Assembly (NCBI GenBank): GCA_014656015.1
Contig: BNBP01000029.1
Location: forward strand, 1-64,000
DNA length: 64,000 bases
From: Streptomyces griseoaurantiacus
GTDB taxonomy: Bacteria; Actinomycetota; Actinomycetes; Streptomycetales; Streptomycetaceae
Reading direction: 5' to 3'
Position 1 is the stretch's first letter. Each line of letters opens with the position of its first letter. Below, piece by piece: positions 8,738 through 15,350 of the stretch. A program made the translations under genes and the position numbers. The notes beneath the pieces were generated by a model. It did no database searches. It saw nothing but the letters and a program-made list of their open reading frames with translations, and was not told the DNA's origin.

Positions 8738-8768
8738 TTGCACCGGACACAGGATGGTGCACCATACT
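8738..8768 (+). promoter_or_regulatory. candidate promoter giving a leaderless transcript
   Basis: TTGCAC (8738-8743) and CATACT (8763-8768) are spaced by 19 nt. The GTG of the next gene begins at 8776, 7 nt after the -10 box, and no Shine-Dalgarno sequence precedes it. This is the layout of a leaderless Streptomyces mRNA. Confidence 0.4.
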
Positions 8769-8775
8769 GCCCGCT

Positions 8776-9393
8776 GTGGAGCAGCGCATAGGTTCGAGCA
8801 AGCAGCCCCTGGAAGGCGCCGGGTTGGACCCGGCGTACGTCCCCGGCCTGACGGTGCCCGGGTCCCGTGAGCCGGAGGAGACGGCGGAGGCGGGCACCCC
8901 GGCCGCTCCGTCGCCGGAGGCGGCCACGGAGCCGGCGGAGGCCGCCCCGGAGCCGGCCGACGCCGCGCCGGAGCCGGAGGCCGCCGCCGAGCCGGCGGAG
9001 GCGGCCCCGGAGCCGGCCGACGCCTCCGACGACACCGAGGCGGAAGTCGCCGCCGAGGGGCCGGTGTTCGAGGCCGCCGACCGCCGGGCCTCGATCCTCG
9101 CGGACGCGGCAGGCGTACGGCTCCACCTGGACGACCAGGACTGCGAATTCCGCTGGGACGAGATCGCGGCGGTGGAGACCGCGTTCCCGCGCTTCGGCAA
9201 GCGGTTCACGGTCACCGTGCACACGCCGCAGGCGCGCTGGTACTACGTCGAGGTCGAGGCGCCCTCCCGCTCCCGCTTCGCGGAGTGGGACAAGCAGCTC
9301 GACGAGGTCCTGGACGCGTACTTCGAAGAAGGCGCCGAAGGCGCTGAGGACGCCGAAGGCGCTGACGGCGCCGAGGCCGCCGAGGACGCATAG
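8776..9393 (+). CDS. hypothetical protein with Glu/Pro/Ala repeats and a PH-like domain
   Basis: This is a 205-residue cytoplasmic protein. After about 25 residues it has a low-complexity stretch built from repeated EPAEAAPEPADA-like units. A compact folded region follows (RASILADAAGVRLHL, CEFRWDEIAAVETAFPRFGK, ARWYYVEVEAP), which resembles a bacterial PH-like beta domain. The C-terminus is another acidic Ala/Glu/Gly repeat (EGAEGAEDAEGADGAEA). GTG 8776 was chosen because it begins the conserved sequence and sits 7 nt after a -10-like box. No enzymatic motif is present and the function is unknown. Confidence 0.7.
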   Translation: MEQRIGSSKQPLEGAGLDPAYVPGLTVPGSREPEETAEAGTPAAPSPEAATEPAEAAPEPADAAPEPEAAAEPAEAAPEPADASDDTEAEVAAEGPVFEAADRRASILADAAGVRLHLDDQDCEFRWDEIAAVETAFPRFGKRFTVTVHTPQARWYYVEVEAPSRSRFAEWDKQLDEVLDAYFEEGAEGAEDAEGADGAEAAEDA

Positions 9394-9556
9394 CCCCTCC
9401 CGCGCCCCGACGGAGCGCCGCACGGCCCACTCCGGCCGTGCGGCGCTCTTCGCGTTGATCACGTGCTTCGCCCGGCGCACTGACGTACGCTCACCGCCCT
9501 GTCCGAGGCGCCGACCGCGCTCCGCTCCACCTCACACACCCCTGGGGGATCTCCAT

Positions 9557-9946
9557 ATGGCCGGCAGGCTCATCGAAGTGGTCGTCGACTGCCACGACCC
9601 GGAACGGCTCGCCGCATTCTGGAGCGAGGTGCTGGGCTGGAAGGTGATCGACCGGGACGGCGGCACGGTGGAGATCGGCTCCTGGGAGCCGACGGTCGAG
9701 GAGTTCCGCGCCCGGCAGATGGCGCCCACGGTCCTCTTCATCCCGGTGCCCGAGGGCAAGACGGTGAAGAACCGCCTCCACCTCGACGTCAGCCCCGTCG
9801 AGGGCAGCACCGAGGACGAGGTGACCCGCCTGCTCGCCCTCGGCGCCACCCGGGTGCAGGAGGAACAGCCGGCGAACCAGAGCTGGGTCGTCCTGCGGGA
9901 CCCCGAGGACAACGAGTTCTGCGTCCTGCGCACGCTGGACCGCTAG
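9557..9946 (+). CDS. VOC-family (glyoxalase-like) protein
   Basis: This is a 129-residue protein with the vicinal-oxygen-chelate fold pattern: IEVVVDCHDPERLAAFWSEV at the N-terminus and VVLRDPEDNEFCVLRTL at the C-terminus, typical of the paired beta-alpha-beta-beta-beta modules. A GGGGGAT ribosome-binding site precedes ATG 9557. Relatives include glyoxalase-like, fosfomycin-resistance-like and antitoxin-like proteins. Nothing here narrows the substrate. Its TAG stop lies inside the left terminal repeat of the element at 9943-10053. Confidence 0.85.
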   Translation: MAGRLIEVVVDCHDPERLAAFWSEVLGWKVIDRDGGTVEIGSWEPTVEEFRARQMAPTVLFIPVPEGKTVKNRLHLDVSPVEGSTEDEVTRLLALGATRVQEEQPANQSWVVLRDPEDNEFCVLRTLDR

Positions 9947-10053
9947 GGTCCGTCTGACAATTCGCGCCTGCCGCGCGTGGTCTGGCGCGCACGCACCAGA
10001 CCACGCGCGGCCCGCCCTTCGGCCGGACGACGGGAATCGTCGGACAGACCTAG
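9943..10053. repeat. candidate 111-bp non-coding element with terminal inverted repeats
   Basis: The left end CTAGGGTCCGTCTGAC (9943-9958) is an imperfect inverted copy of the right end GTCGGACAGACCTAG (10039-10053), and similarity continues inward through an ATTC core. Inside is a perfect 15-bp hairpin, CCGCGCGTGGTCTGG (9971-9985) with its complement at 9996-10010. No ORF of note is present. The form resembles a miniature inverted-repeat element or REPIN-like unit. Confidence 0.55.
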
Positions 10054-10205
10054 GGCCTCTCGTTTGGAGCATCCCGGCGTCGCGGGGTCCGGCACGCGCC
10101 TCTGCGGCGTTGTCGTCGGTTGCCAGGGCTCCGCCCTGGCGCCCTCCTCCGCCTTGCAGCCGCACGCACCGGACCCCGCTCGGGTCGGCCGAGACGAAAG
10201 GCCCT
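10052..10205. repeat. second candidate inverted-repeat element, abutting the first
   Basis: The left end AGGGCCTCTCGTTTGG (10052-10067) matches the inverted right end CGAGACGAAAGGCCCT (10190-10205) at 13 of 16 positions. Nested inside are an 11-bp inverted pair GCGGGGTCCGG / CCGGACCCCGC (10082-10092, 10169-10179) and a central hairpin GCCAGGG-N5-CCCTGGC (10122-10140). Such a nested symmetric structure without coding capacity suggests a mobile or RNA-structured repeat. Confidence 0.55.
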
Positions 10206-10239
10206 GGCCCGGACGCACAGGGGGCGGCCGAAGGCGGGA

Positions 10240-11322
10240 TCAGTGATCGTCCGGGGCGGGGGCCTCCGGTGCCGACGCGGTCGCGTACATGGTCAGGCGG
10301 TCGGCCAGTGAGGTCACGAGGGTGCGCAGTTCGGGGGGCCGGTCGATGACGAAGGGGCGGTCCAGGGCGGCGAGTACGGCGGGGATCCAGTCCAGCCGTT
10401 CCGCCCGCAGCCGCACCTCGGTCCAGTCGGCGCCGTCCTCGGGCGGCAGCGGGGAGAGCGTGGCGAGGCCGGGCGGCAGGTGGCGGCGGACGTGGTGCTC
10501 CTCGGCCCGGACCCGGACGCGCACCTCGTGCGCCCAGGGCGCCCCGGCCAGGCTGTCCAGGACCGCGGCCACCGGGTCGAAGTCCGGCGGGCTCTCGAAG
10601 GAACCGGGGAGCACGTGCATGCCGGTGACGCGGTCCAGCCGGAAGGTGCGCACCTCGGCAGGACCGGCGACCGGACCCGCGGAGGGGTCGGTGGAGGGAT
10701 CGGTGGCCGGGCCGGCGGAGGGGGCGGTGGCCGGGCCCGCGGACGGGTCGGCCGCGGTCAGGTACCAGCGTCCGCCGTGGGCGACCAGGCCGTAGGGCCA
10801 CACCGTGCGCTCGCTGCTCCGGCCCCTGCGGTCGGTGTAGCCGAGCGCCACGGGCCGACGGTCGCGCGCGGCCTCGGCGAGGCCGAGGAGCAGCCCGGCC
10901 TCCCGGGCCCCGGCGGAACGGGGCGGCGCGGTGAAGTCCGCCGTCTCCAGCAGCGCCTCGAGCCGTCGCCCCAGCGCCTTCGGCAGGACCCGGCGCAGTT
11001 TGGCCGCCGCGCTCTCGCTCGCCGCGCCGGAGGCGGTGACCGGACCGGTCCGCTGCGCGACCAGCAGCCCGAGCAGGACGGCGAGCGCCTCCTCGTCCGT
11101 CAGCATCAGCGGCGGCATCCGGTGGCCGGGGGCGAGCCGGTAGCCGCCGTAGCGCCCGCGCAGGGACTCGACGGGCACCCCCAGCTCCAGCAGATGGCCG
11201 GCGTACCGGCGGACGGTGCGTTCGTCGACGCCGAGCCGGGCGGCGAGGTCGGCCACGGTGCGGGTGCCGCCGCCCTGGAGGATCTCCAGCAGCGCGAGCA
11301 CCCGGGTGGTGGAAGTGGTCAC
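10240..11322 (-). CDS. YafY-type HTH-WYL transcriptional regulator
   Basis: This is a 360-residue protein with an N-terminal helix-turn-helix (TVADLAARLGVDERTVRRY, residues 22-40), a middle helical region, a WYL domain whose motif is GRWYLTA (W187 Y188 L189), and a C-terminal WCX-like part. Residues about 192-221, directly after the WYL motif, are a tandem repeat rich in PSAGPAT units that looks like a recent expansion in a loop. The start is GTG 11322. It is divergent from a VOC protein gene, a common arrangement for this regulator class, with a palindrome between them. Confidence 0.88.
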   Translation of the reverse strand: MTTSTTRVLALLEILQGGGTRTVADLAARLGVDERTVRRYAGHLLELGVPVESLRGRYGGYRLAPGHRMPPLMLTDEEALAVLLGLLVAQRTGPVTASGAASESAAAKLRRVLPKALGRRLEALLETADFTAPPRSAGAREAGLLLGLAEAARDRRPVALGYTDRRGRSSERTVWPYGLVAHGGRWYLTAADPSAGPATAPSAGPATDPSTDPSAGPVAGPAEVRTFRLDRVTGMHVLPGSFESPPDFDPVAAVLDSLAGAPWAHEVRVRVRAEEHHVRRHLPPGLATLSPLPPEDGADWTEVRLRAERLDWIPAVLAALDRPFVIDRPPELRTLVTSLADRLTMYATASAPEAPAPDDH

Positions 11323-11340
11323 GGGGAAAGTCTCTCGCGC

Positions 11341-11365
11341 ATACCGGGCGGAAGCTGTCCGGTAT
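11341..11365. promoter_or_regulatory. palindrome between WYL regulator and VOC gene, candidate operator
   Basis: ATACCGG (11341-11347) and CCGGTAT (11359-11365) form a perfect inverted repeat with an 11-nt spacer in the 98-nt divergent intergenic region. A TAGCGT -10-like box follows at 11372-11377. Autoregulation and control of the VOC gene by the WYL protein is inferred from position. Confidence 0.5.
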
Positions 11366-11420
11366 CGGGTCTAGCGTGTGAGGTGTTCCACCCACCAGCG
11401 ACCGTCAGGACCGGCCCGTC

Positions 11421-11828
11421 ATGAACCTCGTCTCCCTCCGTGTCATCTCCCACGACGTCACCCGCCTCGTCAGCTTCTACGAGCAGGTCACCGGTGTCTC
11501 CGCGACCTGGTGGACGCCCGACTTCGCCGAGCTGGCGACGCCCTCGGGCACGCTCGCCCTGGCGAGCGACCGCACCCTCGCCCTCTTCGGCGAGGACGTG
11601 GCGGAGCCCGCCGCCAACCGCTCGGTGATCATCGAGTTCCGGGTCGAGGACGTCGACGCGGAGCACGAGCGGCTCGCCGCCCTCGGACACGCCTTCGTCC
11701 AGCGGCCGACGACGATGCCCTGGGGCAACCGCTCCCTCCTCCTGCGCGACCCGGACGGCAGCCTCGTCAACCTCTTCACCCCGGTCACCGAGGAGGCCCT
11801 GCGGCGGCAGGAGCGGCCGACCGCCTGA
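11421..11828 (+). CDS. VOC-family (glyoxalase-like) protein controlled by divergent WYL regulator
   Basis: This is a 135-residue VOC protein. SLRVISHDVTRLVSFYEQVT starts the first module and LLLRDPDGSLVNLFTPV ends the second, the usual metal-site strand. It is transcribed divergently from the WYL regulator with a palindrome between. ATG 11421 starts the conserved domain, though no strong ribosome-binding site is seen upstream. The substrate is unknown. Relatives act on small electrophiles or serve as binding proteins. Confidence 0.85.
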   Translation: MNLVSLRVISHDVTRLVSFYEQVTGVSATWWTPDFAELATPSGTLALASDRTLALFGEDVAEPAANRSVIIEFRVEDVDAEHERLAALGHAFVQRPTTMPWGNRSLLLRDPDGSLVNLFTPVTEEALRRQERPTA

Positions 11829-11837
11829 GCCCGGCCC

Positions 11838-12599
11838 TCAGGTGCGCAGGTAGGAGGCCCCGTTGAGGTCGACGACGGTCCCCGAGGCCCAGGCCGCGGC
11901 CGGGGAGGCGAGGAAGCGCACGGTGGCGGCGACCTCCTCCGGGGTGCCGACCCGCCCGAACGGGCTCTCCGTGCGCAGCCGTTCGCCCTCGGGGCCCGAC
12001 AGCTTCGCCGCCTGCCGTTCGGTGGCGATGAAGCCGGGCGCGACCGAGGTGACCGTGATGCCGTGCGGGGCCAGCGCCACCGCCAGGGACTGGCCGAGGG
12101 CGTGCAGCGCCGCCTTGGTCGCCCCGTAGGCGGGGAAGTCCGGTTCGCCGCGGAACGCGCCCCGGGAGCCGACGTTGACGAGTGCGCCGGCCGCGCCCCG
12201 CTCGACGAGGTGCGCGGCCACCGCCCAGCTCAGGTCGGCGGCGCCGAGGAGGTTGACGTCCACCATCCGCCGCCACACCCGCTGCCACTGCGCGAGCGGG
12301 GTGCCGGTCACGGGGTGCAGGGTGTCCGCGGCGGGCGCCACGGCGGCGTTGTTCACCAGCACGTCCACCGTGCCGAGCGCGTCCACCGCCTCGGCCACCA
12401 GCCGCTCGGCCGCGCCGGGTTCGCCCAGGTCGGCACGGAGCAGCGCGTGCCCGGTGCCGGGCAGCTCCTCCAGGGTGCGTTCGGCGTCCGCGCGGCGGCC
12501 GGCGTAGTGCACCGCGACCCGGTCGCCGTCGGCCGCGAAGGCCCTCGCGACGGCGCGGCCGATGCCCCGCGAGCCGCCGGTGACCAGGACGCCCCTCAT
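11838..12599 (-). CDS. SDR-family NAD(P)-dependent oxidoreductase
   Basis: This is a 253-residue classical short-chain dehydrogenase. The nucleotide-binding motif is VTGGSRGIGRA, the structural motif is VNNAA, the catalytic Ser is in NVGSRGAF, YGATK holds the catalytic Tyr and Lys, and PGFIATER is conserved after the active site. ATG 12599 overlaps the stop of the VOC gene upstream (ATGA at 12596-12599), so the two are translationally coupled. The reaction is a carbonyl/alcohol oxidoreduction. The substrate is not predictable. Confidence 0.88.
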   Translation of the reverse strand: MRGVLVTGGSRGIGRAVARAFAADGDRVAVHYAGRRADAERTLEELPGTGHALLRADLGEPGAAERLVAEAVDALGTVDVLVNNAAVAPAADTLHPVTGTPLAQWQRVWRRMVDVNLLGAADLSWAVAAHLVERGAAGALVNVGSRGAFRGEPDFPAYGATKAALHALGQSLAVALAPHGITVTSVAPGFIATERQAAKLSGPEGERLRTESPFGRVGTPEEVAATVRFLASPAAAWASGTVVDLNGASYLRT

Positions 12600-13018
12600 C
12601 GGGCGAACACCATCGACTCGTCGCGGAAGGACTTGAACTCCAGGGCGTTGCCCGCGGGATCGCGGAAGAACATGGTCCACTGCTCGCCCGGCTCGCCGGG
12701 GAAGCGGAGCTGCGGCTCGATCTCGAAGCGCACCCCGGCGGCGCGCAGCCGCTCGGCGAACCGGTGGAAGCCCTCCTCGTCGAGGAGCAGCCCGTAGTGG
12801 GGGATCGGTACCTCGTGCCGTCCCACCAGGCTGGTGCCGGCGGGCCGTGGTGCCTCGGGCACCAGGTGGGTCACGAGCTGGTGGCCCCGGAGGTCCCAGT
12901 CCACCCAGTGGTCGGTGCTGCGCCCCTCGGGCAGGCCCAGGACCCGACCGTAGAAGTGGCGGGCGGCGGCCAGGTCGTCGACGGGTACGGCCAGGTGGAC
13001 GGCGGGTCGGGGGGACAT
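12596..13018 (-). CDS. VOC-family protein
   Basis: This is a 140-residue VOC domain protein. It begins AVHLAVPVDDLAAARHFYGRV and ends FFRDPAGNALEFKSFRD, giving the His/Glu metal-site pattern of glyoxalase-like enzymes. ATG 13018 has GGAGG upstream and was preferred to a much longer open frame without conserved sequence. It is coupled to the SDR gene downstream and divergent from a GntR regulator, which probably controls the pair. Confidence 0.85.
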   Translation of the reverse strand: MSPRPAVHLAVPVDDLAAARHFYGRVLGLPEGRSTDHWVDWDLRGHQLVTHLVPEAPRPAGTSLVGRHEVPIPHYGLLLDEEGFHRFAERLRAAGVRFEIEPQLRFPGEPGEQWTMFFRDPAGNALEFKSFRDESMVFAR

Positions 13019-13156
13019 CGGGCGACCTCCGGTGGGTGGGGCGACCCGAGCAGCCTGACCGAGCCCTCCTCCTGATGTCAACATTCGGACAACTCTTGGG
13101 CGACGGGGCCGGACGGGGCTGGTGCCGGACCGTGCCCGGATGCCACCCTTGCCGCC

Positions 13157-13834
13157 ATGTCCTCCGTACTGCCGAAGGCCGCCCGGCGCGGGCTGGCCGA
13201 CGAAGCCGCCGACCTGGTACGCGCGGCGATCCTCGACGGCCGCTTCCCGCCCGGCGCCGCCCTGCGCGAGGTGGAGCTGGCCGCCCACCTCGGGGTCAGC
13301 CGCGGCTCGGTCCGGGAGGGGCTGGCCCGGCTGGAGCGGGAGGGGCTGGTGCGCGGCGGCTGGCACCGCGGCACCACCGTCATCGAGGTGACGGCCGAGG
13401 ACGTGGAGGAGGTCTACGTGCTGCGGGCCGCCCTGGACCGCCTCGCCGCGACCACCGCACGGCGGGTGGCGGACGAGGAGCACCTGTCCGCGCTCGACCG
13501 GCTGGTGGCCGAGATGGCGGCCGAGGCCGCCGGGTCCGGCGAGGCGCACCGCCTGGTGGCGCTGGACATCGCCTTCCACGACCGGATCTACGCCGCCGCG
13601 GGCAACGGCAGGCTCACCGCCGCCTGGGAGGCGATCCGCTCCCAGCTCCATCTGTTCCAGTTGCGCCGTGTCGACGCGGCCCGCGCGCACTACCGTGCGC
13701 GCGTGGTCGAGGAGCACCGCGAACTCGCCACCCTGCTGCGCTCCGGCGACGTCCGGACGCTGGCCCGCCGGGCCGAGGAGCACGTCGACTCCGCGCGGCG
13801 CAGCCTGCTGGCCGGTCTGCCCCCGGCCCCCTAA
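13157..13834 (+). CDS. GntR-family (FadR/FCD subfamily) transcriptional regulator
   Basis: This is a 225-residue protein. The winged helix (residues about 10-75) contains LREVELAAHLGVSRGSVREG and the GTTVIEVTAEDVEEVYVLR linker, followed by an all-helical FCD effector domain (LDIAFHDRIYAAAGN, VVEEHRELATLLRSGD, AEEHVDSARRSL) with the His residues that often bind metal. It is divergent from the VOC-SDR pair. Its TAA stop directly precedes a short palindrome at 13836-13850. Confidence 0.88.
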   Translation: MSSVLPKAARRGLADEAADLVRAAILDGRFPPGAALREVELAAHLGVSRGSVREGLARLEREGLVRGGWHRGTTVIEVTAEDVEEVYVLRAALDRLAATTARRVADEEHLSALDRLVAEMAAEAAGSGEAHRLVALDIAFHDRIYAAAGNGRLTAAWEAIRSQLHLFQLRRVDAARAHYRARVVEEHRELATLLRSGDVRTLARRAEEHVDSARRSLLAGLPPAP

Positions 13835-13835
13835 G

Positions 13836-13850
13836 GTCTGTCCGACAGAC
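13836..13850. repeat. solo palindrome matching the end of the 9943-10053 element
   Basis: GTCTGTC-C-GACAGAC is a perfect 7+1+7 palindrome immediately after the GntR stop codon. Its half GGTCTGTCCGAC is the same sequence as the inverted right end of the element at 9943-10053, which also sits on a stop codon. Confidence 0.5.
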
Positions 13851-13862
13851 GCCCCGGGTCCC

Positions 13863-14141
13863 TCACCGCCGGACGCGGTGATCCCCCTCGCGGTAGAGCA
13901 CGAGGTGCTCGTGGAAGAGGACGCCGTCGCGGACGTCGCCGGTGGCGGTGAAGCCGGTGTCGTCGACGTAGTCGATGTGGTCGCCGGTGACGGTGTACCG
14001 GCCGGTGTAGGCGCTGCGCCGCTGCCCGCGGGCCTCGTCGTAGCGGCCGTCGGGCAGGAGTTCCTGACGGATGTGTCCGTCCGCGGTCACCCACATCCCG
14101 ACGAAGGGGTGCGGGGCGGGGGCCGTGTGCTCATCGCTCAT
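13863..14141 (-). CDS. small Atu4866-like protein
   Basis: This is a 92-residue soluble protein with the pattern PFVGMWVTADGHIRQELLPDGRYDEARG and YTGRYTVTGDHIDYVDDTGFTATGD; the cores are GMWVTADG and DYVDDTGF. This resembles the small Atu4866-domain family, which is thought to form a lipocalin-like beta barrel. ATG 14141 has GGTGGA 3 nt upstream. The function is unknown. It is monocistronic, with hairpins in the upstream gap. Confidence 0.65.
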   Translation of the reverse strand: MSDEHTAPAPHPFVGMWVTADGHIRQELLPDGRYDEARGQRRSAYTGRYTVTGDHIDYVDDTGFTATGDVRDGVLFHEHLVLYREGDHRVRR

Positions 14142-14202
14142 GGCTCCACCCTCGGGCCCGTGGCGGGGGCCGGGCCAGACCGTGGTGTCCCGGGGTGCGC
14201 CG

Positions 14203-14227
14203 TGCCCGGGTGTGCGGCACCCGGGCA
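14203..14227. other. 10-bp perfect hairpin in divergent intergenic region
   Basis: TGCCCGGGTG (14203-14212) and CACCCGGGCA (14218-14227) form a perfect stem with a 5-nt loop. It lies between the divergent genes starting at 14141 and 14310. It could be an operator or RNA hairpin. Confidence 0.35.
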
Positions 14228-14309
14228 GGCCGCACCGAGGGGACGCGGCCTTCCCCGGGGGGCACGCCTCGCGCGGTACCCGCCGGACGGCGTGCCGTAG
14301 CCTGCGGAC

Positions 14310-15167
14310 GTGTCCACGCCACCTCCGCCGCACCCGCACGTACCCCAACCACCGCCCCCGCAGGGGCCGTACGGCGGACCGCCGGTGCCCGCGCAGGGGC
14401 CGTACCCGCCGCAGCCCGCGCCCGTACCCGCGCAGGCCCCGTACGGCCCGTACGGCCCGCAGCCGCCCCAGGGCCCCTACGCCCCCCACCCCCCGCAGCC
14501 GTACGGCTGGGCCGGGCCGCCGCCACCGCCGAAGCGGCGGGTCGGACTCGTGCTCGGCATCGTGGGCGGTGTCGTCGGCGCCGTCGTGGCGCTGGTGGTC
14601 GTGCTCGTGCTCATCGGGCGGGCCGCCGTGGGCGGGTTCCCGGAGGCCGAGAACCGGCTCACCCTGCCGAAGACCCTGGTCGACGGCCGGTTCGCGCTCG
14701 CCCAGGACCTCTCCGAGAGCCAGGGCCGGCAGATCGAGGACGAGGCCGACGGGGCCTGGGACGCCAAGGACCTGCGCGCCGTCGTCGGCCAGTACAACGT
14801 CGGCGGCGACAACACCAAGGGCCTGCTGCTGCTCAGCGGCATGTACGGGCGGTTCAAGAACACCACGCAGATGCGCGTGCACCTGCTGAAGGGCGCGGCC
14901 CGGGCCGACGGCGTGACCCTGGTGGCGGGGCCGAAGGACTTCGCGCGCGAGGGCGAGCCCACGATCGGCTGCGAGGTGCTCGAGCAGCGCAGGCTGGGGG
15001 CGCGTCTGGTCTACCCCGTGTGCGCCTGGGGTGACGGCAACACGGGCGCCGCCGTCGGGGTGACCAACCGCGAGTCCTCCACGCAGACCGCCTCCGACGT
15101 GGACCTCGCCTTCTACGCCCGGCTCACCCGGCAGGTCAGGGGCGAGACGGTCGAGCCGATCGGCTGA
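14310..15167 (+). CDS. proline-rich single-pass membrane protein
   Basis: This is a 285-residue protein. Residues 1-75 are a cytoplasmic Pro/Gly/Tyr/Gln-rich tail (repeated QGPYGP, PPQPYG-like units). One transmembrane helix (LVLGIVGGVVGAVVALVVVL) follows, then an extracytoplasmic domain of about 185 residues with two Cys (IGCEVLEQ and YPVCAWG) likely to pair. This layout is common in actinobacterial envelope proteins. GTG 14310 lies 6 nt after a TAGCCT -10-like box with no Shine-Dalgarno sequence, so the message may be leaderless. The function is unknown. Confidence 0.75.
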   Translation: MSTPPPPHPHVPQPPPPQGPYGGPPVPAQGPYPPQPAPVPAQAPYGPYGPQPPQGPYAPHPPQPYGWAGPPPPPKRRVGLVLGIVGGVVGAVVALVVVLVLIGRAAVGGFPEAENRLTLPKTLVDGRFALAQDLSESQGRQIEDEADGAWDAKDLRAVVGQYNVGGDNTKGLLLLSGMYGRFKNTTQMRVHLLKGAARADGVTLVAGPKDFAREGEPTIGCEVLEQRRLGARLVYPVCAWGDGNTGAAVGVTNRESSTQTASDVDLAFYARLTRQVRGETVEPIG

Positions 15168-15184
15168 CGGCGCCCCGAGCCGCT

Positions 15185-15212
15185 CGAGCAGGCGCCGGCC
15201 GGCGCCTGCTCG
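15185..15212. other. 28-bp perfect palindrome, terminator-like
   Basis: CGAGCAGGCGCCGG followed directly by its complement gives a gapless 28-bp palindrome 17 nt after the stop of the upstream gene. It could serve as a terminator for that gene. It also marks the upstream breakpoint of the toxin relic that follows. Confidence 0.55.
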
Positions 15213-15215
15213 CAC

Positions 15216-15299
15216 CGGATCAGCGACGAACACCGGCTGGTGCACCCGCGCCCGGAGAACGAGGTGATCGTCCTCCAGGCCCGTCACCGCTACCCGTGA
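15216..15299 (+). pseudogene. 3' relic of a YoeB/Txe-family toxin gene
   Basis: The 27 codons before the TGA at 15297-15299 read RISDEHRLVH...VIVLQARHRYP. YoeB/Txe RNase toxins end with a (R)RI-x-DEHRLVY...ARYHY-like sequence. The match covers the DEHRLV motif and the degenerate last motif (RHRY in place of RYHY, with an added Pro). The rest of the gene and its antitoxin are missing. Upstream sequence turns into a 28-bp palindrome, which is likely the deletion or insertion breakpoint. It is too short for usual ORF calling and not expected to be functional. Confidence 0.7.
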
Positions 15300-15350
15300 G
15301 GCCCAGCGGCCGGGGGCGGAGGCGCGGGCCTCCGTCCCCGGCCCGTCGCC

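Noticed and set aside
6939..9224. 761-codon minus-strand frame across the GntP gene
   Set aside because: Composition is Arg/Asp/Gly-rich without motifs, and it is antisense to a clear permease.
9943..10205. Insertion sequence remnant with transposase
   Set aside because: No transposase-like reading frame or motif is present. Only non-coding inverted-repeat elements can be supported.
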